Numbered from the stretch's first letter, positions 11,236 through 22,496 are shown. The stretch is DNA of 64,000 nucleotides from Latrodectus hesperus (GCA_037975125.1 CM075857.1:41284436-41348435); one strand, 5' to 3'. Notes: generated by a model from the sequence alone, not told the origin. Translations and numbers: made by a program.

Positions 11236-12195
11236 TAAATAAGATAAAACATGAAGAAAAGTGAAATCAGAAATATAAAATTGGAAAGATACTAAAGTAT
11301 ATGAAGCAAAAGACAAGAAGGCATAGGGACCACGTCTTCATCAGGAGGGAGATGGCCAGCTATGCAAAAATGAACACTCTTTTCTGACATGCTCGAAGGA
11401 CAAATGTCTAAAAATCTTCGAGCAATTCCCCCGAAGAGTGTTCGTATTAAAAGAACTTAGTTAAAAATTAGACTAAATATATATGTAGAAAAGATAAATA
11501 TATATGCAGAAAAATAAAAATACTCACTATAGATGAAAATACTCACAATAGATGAAACAAAAGTACAGTAGAAAAATACATACAGTAAAAAATACATACA
11601 GTAGAAAATACAAAATACAAGTGCCAGTAAATCAGATTGAATTTATATATGAGAATAGTAGGAAGTTGCATACCCTTTAATACACTTTAACTTTCTAAAC
11701 CACTTTAACTTTTGAATTTAATTACTTCTGGCAATATTTCTTCATTCTAATTTCAAATTTATTTTTGGCAACTTCCTACTATTCTCATATATAAATTCAA
11801 TCTGATTTACTGGCACTTGTATTTTGTATTTTCTACTGTATGTATTTTTTACTGTATGTATTTTTCTACTGTACTTTTGGTTCATCTATTGTGAGTATTT
11901 TCATGTATAGTGGTATTTTATTTCTGTATATATTTATCTTTTCTACATATATATTTAGTCCAATTTTTAACTAAGTTCTTTTAATACGAACACTCTTCGG
12001 GAGAATTGCTCGAAGATTTTTAGACATTTGTCCTTCGAGCATGTCAGAAAAGAGTGTTCATTTTTGCATAGTTGGATATCTCCCTCCTGATGAAGACGTG
12101 GTCCCTATGCCTTCTTGTCTTTTGCTTCATATACTTTAGTATCTTTCCAATTTTATATTTCTGATTTCACTTTTCTTTATGTTTTATCTTATATC
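11236..12195. repeat. Large inverted repeat with 430-bp arms
   Basis: The left arm (about 11236-11669) is the reverse complement of the right arm (about 11768-12195), around a 98-bp spacer. The match runs from GAAGTTGC/GCAACTTC next to the spacer out to GTGAAATCAG/CTGATTTCAC near the ends, with few mismatches and a small internal duplication in the left arm (ACTCACTATAGATGAAA then ACTCACAATAGATGAAA). The frames at 11017-11316 (minus) and 12115-12309 (plus) are the same arm sequence read outward and share MSFASYTLVSFQFYISDFTF. No transposase or RT was recognised in the arms. It could be a foldback element or an inverted duplication of an unknown repeat. Confidence 0.85.
11988..12059. repeat. 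Nested double hairpin in the right arm
   Basis: An outer perfect 10-bp inverted pair (GAACACTCTT at 11988, AAGAGTGTTC at 12050) encloses an inner perfect 9-bp pair (TGCTCGAAG at 12007, CTTCGAGCA at 12033). The mirror copy lies at 11372-11443 in the left arm. Confidence 0.8.
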
Positions 12196-12211
12196 TATTT
12201 ATCTATCTATC

Positions 12212-12214
<3 letters not shown>

Positions 12215-12290
<76 letters not shown>
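12215..12290. repeat. (TA)n microsatellite with short (GTAT) tail
   Basis: TA dinucleotides to 12280, then GTATGTATGT. Confidence 0.95.
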
Positions 12291-12292
<2 letters not shown>

Positions 12293-13160
12293 TCAAGCCT
12301 AATAGTTGATGTCCGCTTAAAGTATTTAAACATCCACCGTGTCAAGTCTTGGAATAGGTCTTTTTATTAACAGTAGGCCAGATTCTTGAGTGAGAAAAGA
12401 GGAAATCGAGAAGACTTCAAGTGCCCATCCAACATATGTGTATGTGGAAAGAGGAAATGCAGCAGTCATTTTTTGCTGGTCAACAATAGCTAGAATCAGT
12501 ACGAGACATGCTTCTATTATTAAACTTAATTAATTATACTAACTGTAAGATTTATCCTGAAATTGTAGACATCATTAAAATTTGGGCCTTATTCCAATAT
12601 TTACATTAGATAAGGAATCCATCGACAAACTCCAAATCTATTTCCTGCCGTAAATGTTATACTATTGTTCAATAATAAGCTAAAATTCCCTTCATGACCT
12701 GTCCACATAATGGAAAAAAGGGGTGTCCCTGTGTGGAATATGAGTACATCGGGAATTTTCTCCTAGGGCCACCCTTAGCGTGAAGGCCATCCTATTATCG
12801 CTTGCTAAAACAGACAGGCACCCAGGGCTATGTCAGAATTCTCCCTTTGTTGTCCTAGACTTCGGGTCAATTGAAGTTGCTCATTTCTCTGAACAAGAAT
12901 GAGTCTTTTTCTAGTTTTTGGATATTTTTGGATTCATGGGGATTGTCTCGCCCTGCTAGATAGTTCCGAGTTCAACAACAAATAAAAATGAAATTCATCA
13001 AGAACAAGCTGAAATTAATTTTTATTTAGATGAGAGATAAAAACTGAAAATTTTTTGTGTATAATATAGAACAAAAAATTATCATTAATATGTATTGTTA
13101 CTAAATTAAAAACAAAAACATAGGAAATATAAATTCACATTCATATAATTAACAATGGTT
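12291..13160. other. Mixed-composition DNA, class unknown
   Basis: Parts of 12390-12480 and 12690-12970 are richer in G and C than the flanks (for example CCCTAGGGCC-like patches) and may be old transposon sequence. No open frame, terminal repeats or second copy were found. Confidence 0.3.
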
Positions 13161-13164
13161 AGTA

Positions 13165-13410
13165 ATTGGGTAAAACCATATTCTTCTTCTTCACAAGCAC
13201 AACAGCTCTTCTACTCACTCCTCCAGTGTCTTCGATCATTAGCGCTCCCTCTCCAATTCTTGTTTCTTAAAGTATTTAGGTCTCCTTCAGTAGCATCCAA
13301 CCATCTAGTAATCTAGTAGGTGCTTTGAACTAGTAGGTGCTTGAGTAGAAGATTTTTGTGGGATTATCATCTAGACTCCTCCAAACATGGCCAAGTCATA
13401 TTAATCGAAT
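13165..13410 (-). repeat. Possible RTE-type LINE 3' remnant
   Basis: A TTCTTCTTCTTCACAAGCAC start and a CTCCAGTG...CATCCAACCATCTAG-like run resemble the degraded 3' coding ends of the RTE-type element seen at 36290. The evidence is general similarity only; no reading frame could be followed. Confidence 0.25.
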
Positions 13411-13792
13411 TTAATAATAAATTTCTAAAAATAAATTTTAGATACGTTTTGGAGAAATTCCTGGAGACTTTTTTAATTTTAAGAAACTTTAACATTTATA
13501 TTTTTCTTAATAACATAATAATAACAGAATTCACTCTTTTTTTACTGAAATTGTAAATTAGACCCACTAAATGGAAAATCAAAACTACGTATGTTCTAAG
13601 TAAACGAAGAGAGTCAAGATTTGAACAAGCTAATTATTCTTAGTTTTCTAGGTTCGATATGGGGTATCCGTGATGGACACATCTAGAAGAATAATTTAGT
13701 AAGGATGAACACTGTAATCGCCAAATAAGTCTCAAGAGTTTTTTCTATCACGGAAATGCAGTTTCTTATAAATTATTTTTTAAAACATTATA

Positions 13793-14546
13793 CAGTAGAT
13801 ACTCCAATTATCCGAATCAACTGGTACCGGACCTATTCGGATAATCAAAAATTCGGCAAATTGAATTTTTTCGAAGAAAGGGTCCATTTTAATTAACTAT
13901 TGCATGTCAAAAATAGGAGAAAGGATTTTAAAGAAAAATAACTTTATATTAAAATTGAATTAAAAGGTTTATAGATACTTACAAGAGCTGTATATTAATA
14001 CAGTATGTATGTACAGTGTTCTAAATGAAAGTCACTGCTTGTTGAACATCTCAGTCAGAGAAATGTGTTTCACTGCTTTCATCCGCGTTTCTGGGCAGGC
14101 AAGTCGCGAATGCGCTTGACAGAGTGAGAATTTGCATGTGGTCACATTAGGATTGACGTTCCATCCACTTCAAAGCAGTTTCAAAGTCGGCGAATGCTTC
14201 ATTAGCTGATGGTTCCATGTCTGCTTCAACTTGGACTTCATCTCCTTCCTCGACACTTTCAATAAGTTGGCCATCATTTGCTATTTAAAATCCGGTGTCT
14301 GACTCATAATCCATTCTCCTATATCTTCAGCACTCACTTCTGAACTTCTGAACATCCAGGAATTTTCAAAAGAATGTTTCTGAATTCCACAAAAGTGACA
14401 AGTTACTCTCTCTCATTCTCCTTTTTCTTACCTTTCTTTTTCTTGAGCTTCTTCCTTTTTCCTATTTTCCGTCTCTTCTTAAGTCTAAGTTATTTTTCTA
14501 AAATTCTGTTAGCGATTCGGAGAGCGGATTAGCTGGAGTTCTACTG
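13793..14546 (-). mobile_element. pogo/Tigger-like DNA transposon remnant with TIRs
   Basis: The ends are inverted repeats, CAGTAGATACTCCAATTATC at 13793 and the reverse complement of CAGTAGAACTCCAGCTAATC at 14546, each flanked by TA (13791-13792, 14547-14548), as expected for TA-targeting elements. The minus strand inside reads the acidic C-terminal part of a Tigger-type transposase: NDGQLIESVEEGDEVQVEAD, then ANEAFADFETALKWMERQ, with frame breaks after that. The DNA-binding and catalytic parts are missing, so this is an internally deleted, non-autonomous relic of about 754 bp. Confidence 0.7.
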
Positions 14547-14554
14547 TATTTTCT

Positions 14555-15100
14555 TTTCCTAACGTCACATTTAATTGATAGGCCTCCTTTTAGCATTTGA
14601 AATAGTAAATGTTTTGTTAACGTTTGCCTAAAAATAACAGTATTTTTATACAGTGTTCTTCTTTTCATAATTTAGAAACGGGAATATATTACATTTTAGC
14701 ATGTACAATCTCGTGATTGTTATGTTCCGTATATACAAAAACTAAAAGAAAGATGTAACAATGAATATACTGATATATTCAACCATAATTTATGTTTTCC
14801 AAAGCTGATTTCAGTATTTAGAATAAATATTATCAATATTTTAATTATATGCATGATCATTTATTTCTCTGAGGAATTATATTTTTCTAAACAAATTTAT
14901 TTTCTTTATAAGTATATTCGATATGTACTAAATATCTTAACCTTTGTATAAGGTTGGGAACCCATTATGTATTCATTGTGTCCGAAAATTTTTCAGGGGT
15001 AGTGGACCAGATTCATATCTCGTTAAATTAAATATAAAAAAAAGAAAATTTGGGAAACCCTCCAAAAAATTCCTTATCTGATGTACCAAAAGAACGTAGA
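14555..15100. other. AT-rich DNA, nothing recognised
   Basis: No gene or repeat was recognised. A phrase AGTGGACCAGATTCATAT at 15001 recurs in diverged form at 15291 (AGTGGACCGTATTCACAT), which may mark a short repeated unit. Confidence 0.35.
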
Positions 15101-15104
15101 CAGC

Positions 15105-15490
15105 TTTTATTGTTCAATAGCAGTTGGAACCGAACCCAGAAACTTCCGTTCTAACAAGATTGATCTTGCTTACTATACCCTGATAATTCCACGAATTATA
15201 GTTAGCCATAGCCTTGTGGAGAGCATAACGGCTGAAGGTAGTCGTAAGACATTTTAGAATCCACTGCGTATCGATTGGAGTTTTCATAGATAGTGGACCG
15301 TATTCACATGTTACAAGGGAGAAAACCAGGAAAACACTCAATTACCCACCCTGACAAACGTGCATGCAGAATTAGAAAGCAACGTCCATCTCCCGTGGTT
15401 CAAGCGTGGCTTGTATTGGACCCGGTATCTTATGTTTCAAAGAGCGATGTTTCACCACAAGGCCATAGTGAGCCTAAAAAGCACATTTAA
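15105..15490 (-). repeat. SINE-like sequences with two tRNA-like heads
   Basis: On the minus strand GTTTCTGGGTTCGGTTCC (about 15122-15139) is B-box-like. A second minus-strand stretch, TGGCCTTGTGGTGAAACATC (ending near 15465) followed by CCGGGTCCAAT, has A-box and weak B-box character. Probably two diverged SINEs or one rearranged copy. No further copies were seen in the window. Confidence 0.35.
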
Positions 15491-16740
15491 AAACTTCCAA
15501 CTTGATAGTTGTAATGAATTAATGTATTTCATAGTATTTTTTATAGCCAAATTATGCAGTTTTCATACCGAGAAAAACGTTTTACAGAAATCAATTGCCA
15601 AAATTTTGTGCATCAACAATTTAAAAATAAGTCTTTATCATAATTCTAAATATTCTTCCTTCTGAAGCAAATGAATATGTTGACAAACAAAGTTGTTTGT
15701 GAGAACCTGTTAGACAGAACGTAGAATAAACGAAAGATAAAATGTAATTAAGTTATCTTAACATTCTATGTTATTGAATTTCCAGATCGGTTTCTTTTTA
15801 TTGATAAAGAAGCAACAACAAAGATAAGAATGTTGAAACAAAGAAATCGAAACGTTACAAAATTAATTTGAATCGTATATAGATCCATTTCATTTTTTTT
15901 TAATTTAAAAAAAGAACTTGCAAAAATAGGCTTCTTGTTTGTTTTTGAACATTTAAAATAAAATCATTCACATAAAATACATTTTTATGTTACAATAAAA
16001 TAAACTAATTCCTTAAGAAAATTTCATTTTACCAAATTCCAACGTGAAATTCTGTAAATCAAATGTTCAGGATTCAAACCCTTTCCTACACATTTTATTT
16101 CATTACTTTCTTTTTAGCTAGACGTTATCTACATCTTATCTATATGTATAGACATATCTGGACATAGTGAGCAAACCACATTGCCACTATAGAATAATGG
16201 TATACAAGTAAATTGTAACCATATAAGGTATACCAATAATAAAAATATTTTACCATGTCCAGTCAATATATTACTGAAAAATGAGATGAATTTCTCTCCC
16301 ATTAAAAGCATACACATTACTTTATGCACACCACATTTTTCACAATGTTACATAGTATATCTTCACTGTTTTTCAAACTTTCTCGATAGAAATTCGCTTT
16401 CGCAGTACGAAAGTTTATCAGCGTAATTCAAAAGGAACAAGTAAATATGAAATTTGTTTCAAGTATTGCTGTCCTAAAACGATCAATCACGCATCAACAA
16501 TTTGATTAGTTATTTTACCTTACATATTCACTTGATTCTGAGCCATTAAAAATTTCCTTTTTTAAAGTGAAATCGACCCTTAAAAGATTCAGATATGAAG
16601 CAATCCGTTTAAGTTGTTGCTACAAGCAATAGAAAAAAAAGATTATCCAAAGTATCCATGCACAATTCTTAAAGCGCTAGGCAGGAGAAGTATTCTGAAG
16701 GAATTTATAAATTTAACTTTAAAAAGAATTAAATTTTACT
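15491..16740. other. AT-rich DNA, nothing recognised
   Basis: Only short chance frames are present. No splice-bounded exon or repeat was recognised. Confidence 0.45.
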
Positions 16741-16744
16741 TCAG

Positions 16745-17030
16745 TTGTTTTCTGTCTTTTTCTTTAATGCCACGCCAGGGTGGTCCATAGCCTGCTGCAC
16801 AACATTCCTCCAGACAGCTTTGTCCCTGACATTCATTCTCCAGTTAGAGACTTTTAAAGTTTTAATAAAGTTAATTTAAAGTCTAATAAAGCGAGACATC
16901 ATTAAGACAGATGCCTCATGACCTATTGGACATGGTCTTGTCAAAAGAAAGACCTTAAAAACTCGGTTATCAGGTCTCAATGTGCTCAAGCCCATGAAAG
17001 TCTCTATGTTTTGATGAATCTTACTATAAT
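16745..17030. other. Possible LINE 3' remnant
   Basis: The stretch GCCACGCCAGGGTGGTCCAT and the following 80 bases are GC-richer and resemble degraded LINE tails, but no protein frame can be read. The 85-codon plus frame at 17038-17295 just after it has no recognisable features. Confidence 0.2.
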
Positions 17031-17299
17031 TTTATGATTGATAACAGCATTATTAATCTCATTCTCCAACAATTATTGTTTAACTGTCATGGAAGTCATT
17101 TTATATACTGTTACACATTCTGACGAACCTGGGTTTCTGAAATTGCATTTTTCTGGTCACACCTTGTTTGACTTTTGGAAGCATTTGTGTATGCCATTGA
17201 AAGGACATTTCATGGATAATGTCGTATTAATGTGCTACAAAACGGGAAATCTGAACAATTTTTGTATTTTTGACGTCGCGTTTAAAATAACTTAATAGC

Positions 17300-18600
17300 A
17301 TGACTCGTGTCTAAGATGCCGTGAAATTTTTTACATAATATATTTTTGCGAGGATTTTTCAATGTATGGTGACCATATATCACAAAGAAAAAATTACGAA
17401 ATCGTATAGAAAATACACTTTGACAGATATCTCAGCTTAAACTATAAATATATCATACCAATTTACTAGAAAATTTAACTTATAATCTTAGATTTCACTG
17501 GAACCACATACAGACTAATTAATGATTTCTCTACTAATGACACTTCAGAAAATATCTGAAGATATATATACCTCATACATTAGAATCAAATGCAAGATTG
17601 ATATCTTATCAAATTTCATGAAACTGTCTCTTTTTTCCATCAAATTGTTCCCTTAAAAGCCTTTTTCTATATCAATTTAAATATTTAACTAAACTCAACT
17701 AAATTAAATGAAAATTGAGGAAATTTAGTTTTAGAGCTGTGGATAAACATTTTGTAGAAATTGTATCGATCACTATTATTATTGCTTATGATGTATATAA
17801 AATAGCATGTTAAAAAAATTAGATCAATTTCTAAAATTCTCTAACTTAACACAATATTGAATAGTCAAATTTGCATAAGATTCATAATAAGAATCTTACG
17901 CAGATTTATATGAATCTTATAATTTCAATATATAAGATCATATAAAACTCAATGAAAAAATGCTAGTCTTAAAGACAGTTATTAAAAATGTTTAATACGA
18001 GTAATTAAAACGATTTTTTAAAATGCTCTTTTTTGACTGTTTCTTCCTGGTGACTTTATAATATTATTCTAAATAAAAAATGAACACAATTATGTTTAAT
18101 TTTTAAAAATCAATATTTATTTATTTTAAAGAATTAAAAAGGCTCATGTGGTTAATATTTAAATATCATTGTTTCGTCTGTGTCCCATCTTATGGATGAG
18201 ACAGCTGATGAATCATGCGGTTTGGAAAGGCGTGTTTAATAGGAGATTTAAGATCAATCGTTTGTTTATTGTTATATTGAATAGAAATGGTAATGTGCTA
18301 AATTGCGCAACACATCAGAAATACAATAAGAGTTACTGATAAATATAATGTTCTCAAGTTGCTGGGATTTCCACTCACAATAATTACTTCCTATATTGTT
18401 GTAAATCTCTTCTACAATGTCTCTGCCGGTCTTTAAGAACTCAAGAAAAATATCTTACAATAGGACAATAAAATGAAAATTTGAAGTATTAAATATTATT
18501 GGTATTTACATTGTGTTTTATTTCTCTATTTATACCTCTTTGAATAAAATAGTGTTCGGATTTTTAATTTTCTTTATCATTTTTTATATTGATATTTTAA
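17300..18600. other. AT-rich DNA, nothing recognised
   Basis: Contains a small imperfect inverted pair ATAAGATTCATA/TATGAATCTTAT near 17876-17920. Nothing else was recognised. Confidence 0.4.
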
Positions 18601-18610
18601 ATTTAAGCGT

Positions 18611-18748
18611 GTTCGTTCGTTTGCCCTCAATTATCATTTTTTGCATACTAGACGGAGATCTACGGTTTAAAGTGGATTCCGAACCACTATTAACATTGAA
18701 GCACACGGTCGGATTCGAGCCTATGAACTGTTGAACCGAAGACAAGAT
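18611..18748 (-). repeat. SINE family A copy
   Basis: Shows AAAGTGGATTCCGAACCACT and then GGATTCGAGCCTATGAACTG, the reverse of a B box, matching the other family A copies. Confidence 0.75.
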
Positions 18749-19137
18749 AGTTTAAAGCGTGATTTTACTCTCTACTGTTATAAAAGAATATATCAACATA
18801 TAAAATGAGTGGTTTTTGCTAACGTTACTAAAAGTAAACCCAATAATTTTTCATGAATGTTAAACATAAAAAAACATAAGAAATTAAACATTTAAATACC
18901 TAAATTTCGAAATATCATATATTCCAATTGAACATATTTTAATGTTGTTAAAAAATTGTAAAACATTTAGTTAAGAAGATTTTTTATTTAGAAGTCCCAA
19001 AAAGGACTCCAATAATTTATTAGAAAACTGCTATGTAATGATTGTTCAGGTAATGCATGATATATTATTGCAAGTTCTTGCTTATTTTTTGAATAAATTT
19101 TTCAGGTTGCTCAACTAAGCTTCCTTTGTTCTTTCAG

Positions 19138-19214
19138 ATAGACTCTATCAATCATCATCTGATTTCAGTATCAATGCAAACAAAATAATTGATGAAAGGA
19201 CGATTTGGATAAAT
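19138..19214 (+). CDS. Candidate exon of an unidentified plus-strand gene
   Basis: A strong acceptor (TTTGTTCTTTCAG) precedes, and a donor (AAT|GTAAGG) follows, a 77-bp stretch open in a single frame: two phase bases and then 25 codons reading RLYQSSSDFSINANKIIDER and five more residues. The exon enters needing a phase-1 donor upstream and leaves in phase 0. That phase does not match the next good exon at 19362, so an exon between them, a different donor or a false call is possible. No family was recognised. Confidence 0.3.
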
Positions 19215-19267
19215 GTAAGGCTAACCTCAGTTGACTTTATAATTAAATATTAGAATCTGATTTACAG

Positions 19268-19300
19268 TATAATGATAACTTACCTTACAACACAACAGTT
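19268..19300 (+). CDS. Candidate 33-bp microexon
   Basis: Lies between GATTTACAG and GTGAGT, open in phase 0 as YNDNLPYNTTV. It could follow the exon at 19138, but it leaves in phase 0 while the exon at 19362 needs phase 1. Tentative. Confidence 0.15.
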
Positions 19301-19361
19301 GTGAGTCAAGTAGGGGCAATGACGAGCTTAAATTGATTAAACATGATTTTTCTCATCTTAG

Positions 19362-19513
19362 AATATTTGATGCAATATATACTGCGTGATAATGTAACTC
19401 CAACATCCTTAATGGATTATCAAAAAATATGCAAATTACAAGGTGGATGCAGTGTATCAAGTTATGCAAATGAAGCTAAATGTGTCGCAGTCGGGAACAG
19501 ACATGATAACAAG
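19362..19513 (+). CDS. Likely exon with a GC donor, unidentified protein
   Basis: Acceptor TTTTCTCATCTTAG, then 152 bp open in only one frame (two phase bases plus 50 codons), then AAG|GCAAGT, a good match to the minor GC-AG donor class. The peptide begins YLMQYILRDNVTPTSLMDYQ, continues KICKLQGGCSVSSYANEAKC and ends GNRHDNK. Its composition (Cys, Gly, Arg, varied codons) is unlike random AT-rich frames. It would splice in phase to 19647. I do not recognise the protein. Confidence 0.4.
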
Positions 19514-19646
19514 GCAAGTTTAGCCCATTCCGGGTAACAGTTCTAAAAGGATGACAAAAAATTGATTCATTTCGTTTCAATGCTTCATTTTGTTTCATAA
19601 TATGTTGGATGTAATTTGAACCTTAACATTCATTTACTTATTCCAG

Positions 19647-19661
19647 CAAACTTCTTTTTGA
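19647..19661 (+). CDS. Possible terminal exon (QTSF stop)
   Basis: After TTACTTATTCCAG the sequence reads CAA ACT TCT TTT TGA in the phase left by the exon at 19362-19513, giving HDNK-QTSF and a stop. It is very short, so this rests on phase and acceptor only. Confidence 0.25.
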   Translation, partial: QTSF

Positions 19662-19764
19662 GTTTCCCCAAAAATGGCCAAGAATAATCCAATATACACT
19701 AGCTACTTTTTTATGAGGGAACTGTTGTTATTGCACCAGCTTCCTTTCTCGTACGCAGCCATTA

Positions 19765-20025
19765 GTTGGGCTCTACTAGTAATGTGAAAGCAGCCGAATG
19801 GGAATCTTTGTAATTTAGAAACAAAGCAGAATCCCCCAATACATGACCTGCCACCCATAGAGGTATTATCTCACTTGAAGGACATTATGTCCACGAAATA
19901 TTTAACATGTTCCAGCTGCCTTTAATGAACATGACGTATTTTTGGTTGTGTCGGGATTCGAACTTCCTACTTTCCAATAATGAGGACGACACCCCTAATC
20001 AAACAGATCACAGCGGCCATTATGG
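19765..20025 (-). repeat. SINE family B, copy 3
   Basis: Shows GAGGTATTATCTCACTTG, CGGGATTCGAACTTCCTAC (B box in reverse) and CCCCTAATCAAACAGATCAC in the same order as the copy at 8190. Confidence 0.7.
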
Positions 20026-20420
20026 AATTGTAATTATTTCTCATGCTTATAGAAAAACGCATAAACTTATTTCCTATTTTTATTATTTATATGTTCAGTT
20101 TTCAAGCATATCTACTTTAATTCTCAAAAGTTTTTATTTTTAATCAAATAGCATTTTTTGTTCCGAGTTTTAGACTCTAATTTTAATAATAAAGTAAAAA
20201 AAAGTAATGTGAATTTTTTTATTTTTCTAATATCCATGTATGATTTAAATTTGCTTATTAACCAGTTTTTTACGGGTATATATAACGTGTATTAATGTAT
20301 CATAAATTATTTTGAGTTTTAAAATGAAATTGCTTATTGCTTGAATGTGTTGATTTAAAATGACTCATTTCCAGTTCATGTTTTCGAAAATATTTCATTT
20401 AATACACTATTTATATGTAT
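20026..20420. other. AT-rich DNA, nothing recognised
   Basis: No exon or repeat was recognised. Confidence 0.45.
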
Positions 20421-20485
20421 TAATGTTTCAAATAAAAATGTTATGTAATACAACACATTACATAGCATTTTTATTTAAAACATTA
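20421..20485. repeat. 65-base near-perfect hairpin
   Basis: The left arm 20421-20449 and right arm 20457-20485 are reverse complements at 27 of 29 positions around a 7-base loop (ACAACAC). It could be a tiny MITE or an RNA hairpin. No flanking TA duplication was certain. Confidence 0.8.
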
Positions 20486-22015
20486 TTGCCTTCAGGTTAA
20501 ACTTTACATTTTAAAAAGTCCTTTTCACAAAAAAGGAAGTTATTTCAATGATTTTAAGCACTCATTTCATTTTCTAAGAAATTTTTATTTTTTGAATGGA
20601 AAATAATTATTCAAAAATATAATATACTGTGTATAGTTAGTTTTTATATTTTTGCTTTAAAAATTATTATTAAAATTTTGAAAATTAGAAGACCCTTGAT
20701 TTATTAAAAATCTATCTTAAGAAAAATGTTTCTCTTCTGTAAAAAAATATTTCGTAGTGAAAATAAACTACTCTTATTTTAAGAGTCTAATGAAAAATGT
20801 TTTTTGAAAATTTATAAAATGCGTATTATTAAGCCCTAAAAGCAAATAAATGTATTTTATTGGTAAAATAAAAATAATTTATTGTGAAACATTCTGAAGT
20901 ATGTGATTACAACTACATCCATAAAACTAGAATGTTGAAATCTCTTCCAATATAAACTTCGATAATTTCTGATGATGTTTTAAATCAACGAAAAACTTAA
21001 AATCTATATAATCAGCTATTAAGGTGGTCATTTTCAAAGTTACAATCAGTTTTAAAAAAACTGCTATAAATTATAAATTTATATCGTTTGGCTGAAAATG
21101 ATTTCTTCGTTTCATGGAAAGCATATAAAAATACATAATATAATGTGAATTTGTGTTTATGAAAGAATTTTATTTTAGGTTTTAATTTTATAGCAAAGTG
21201 TTTTGGTTGTTTATTTGAAAGTTATATTCTGCATTAATTTTAGAACAATGACAACTTAGTTTTCTAAATCAAAGATGAATATTTAGTATTATAGGTTTTT
21301 TTTAAAATTTAAATAGAACTGAAATTATATTTGGTATCAGAGTGAAAATGGTTTATTTATAATTATATATATTTTAAAGTTTTTTTTACAACAGTATAAA
21401 CTAATATAAGAACTTTAATTATTTCAGAGATAAATTATACATGGAAATTACTTGGAAAATGGACCTCATATTACCAGCCTAGCTGGCGCAAAAAAATTAT
21501 TTAGTTTTATGCAAAAAAGCAGATGTTCCATACATACAAAATCAATTTCAACATTTCTTTAAGCTGAAAATTCCTTCGAAAATAATTTAATAATTTATGG
21601 AACAAAAAATAATAGTATGCAATTTTTTCTACATATTATTCATTAATATTACGCTGCTTTTACAAAAATAATGTTTAGTTTTTTATAATTTAATTAAATA
21701 TTAATTAAACTGCATAGATTAAGAACAGATTACTAGAACACCAATTAGAAGAATAATAATATTGAAGCAGATAATGAAATTTTGGAAGCTGTTCCTGATA
21801 AGTAGGAAATGATGTAATTTCAGACATTTTACCCCTGATCATCTGCTCCCAGCTTATGACTTGAAAAAGACTTATTTCGAAATAATCTTCCAGTTTTGTA
21901 CTTTTTATCAGTTTCTGTTTTCATGGATTTGATTTAACCAACTTAATTGGATAACTATAGATAAGATAAAAAAAATTAAAAATTAAAAAAAAAACAAACA
22001 AACAATAAAACAAAA
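20486..22015. other. AT-rich DNA, nothing recognised
   Basis: Only short AT-rich frames. No exon or transposon could be supported. Confidence 0.45.
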
Positions 22016-22026
22016 TTTTACTCACC

Positions 22027-22076
22027 TGTGAAATGTTATTCCTTGGAATTTTGGACCGTCCTTTGCTACTTTTATC
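22027..22076 (-). CDS. Weak exon candidate
   Basis: On the minus strand a stretch between AATAAACAG and CACAG|GTGAGT is open as IKVAKDGPKFQGITFH plus two bases. It could follow the exon at 22497 in phase 0. The acceptor lacks a good pyrimidine tract. Confidence 0.15.
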
Positions 22077-22496
22077 TGTTTATTTCATTTTAAACATTTA
22101 TTTTTTTGTGTTTTGAAAATTAATTTCTTACGAGCAAACGATGATAATATTATAAGATTTAAAAAAAAAAAAAAAAAAACTATGAGAGAAATATTTGATT
22201 TATTCATTAAAATTTATTTAGTTTAGTTGAAATTTTTAAAACTAATAAATTTATAATAAACTATACGAGTTAAGTTATTTTTAACTTTAAACAAAAGAAT
22301 TTTAAATAACCAAGCGAAAATTAGTGATAAAGGTTAATTTATAAATTTAATGACACAATTTTTAACAAAATAAATAGTAGGCAAAGTAAATAATAAATGT
22401 ATCCTAGAAATCTTTAAAATTATATACATAATCAGAATAAAAAATATTATCCACTGAATTATAAATGAAAATTAACACCTTGTTTGCTTGCTTACC

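Noticed and set aside
12084..12110. CTGATGAAGAC motif in the palindrome arm, reminiscent of a hammerhead ribozyme core
   Set aside because: No GAAA box or closing stems I and III follow at the needed spacing on either strand.
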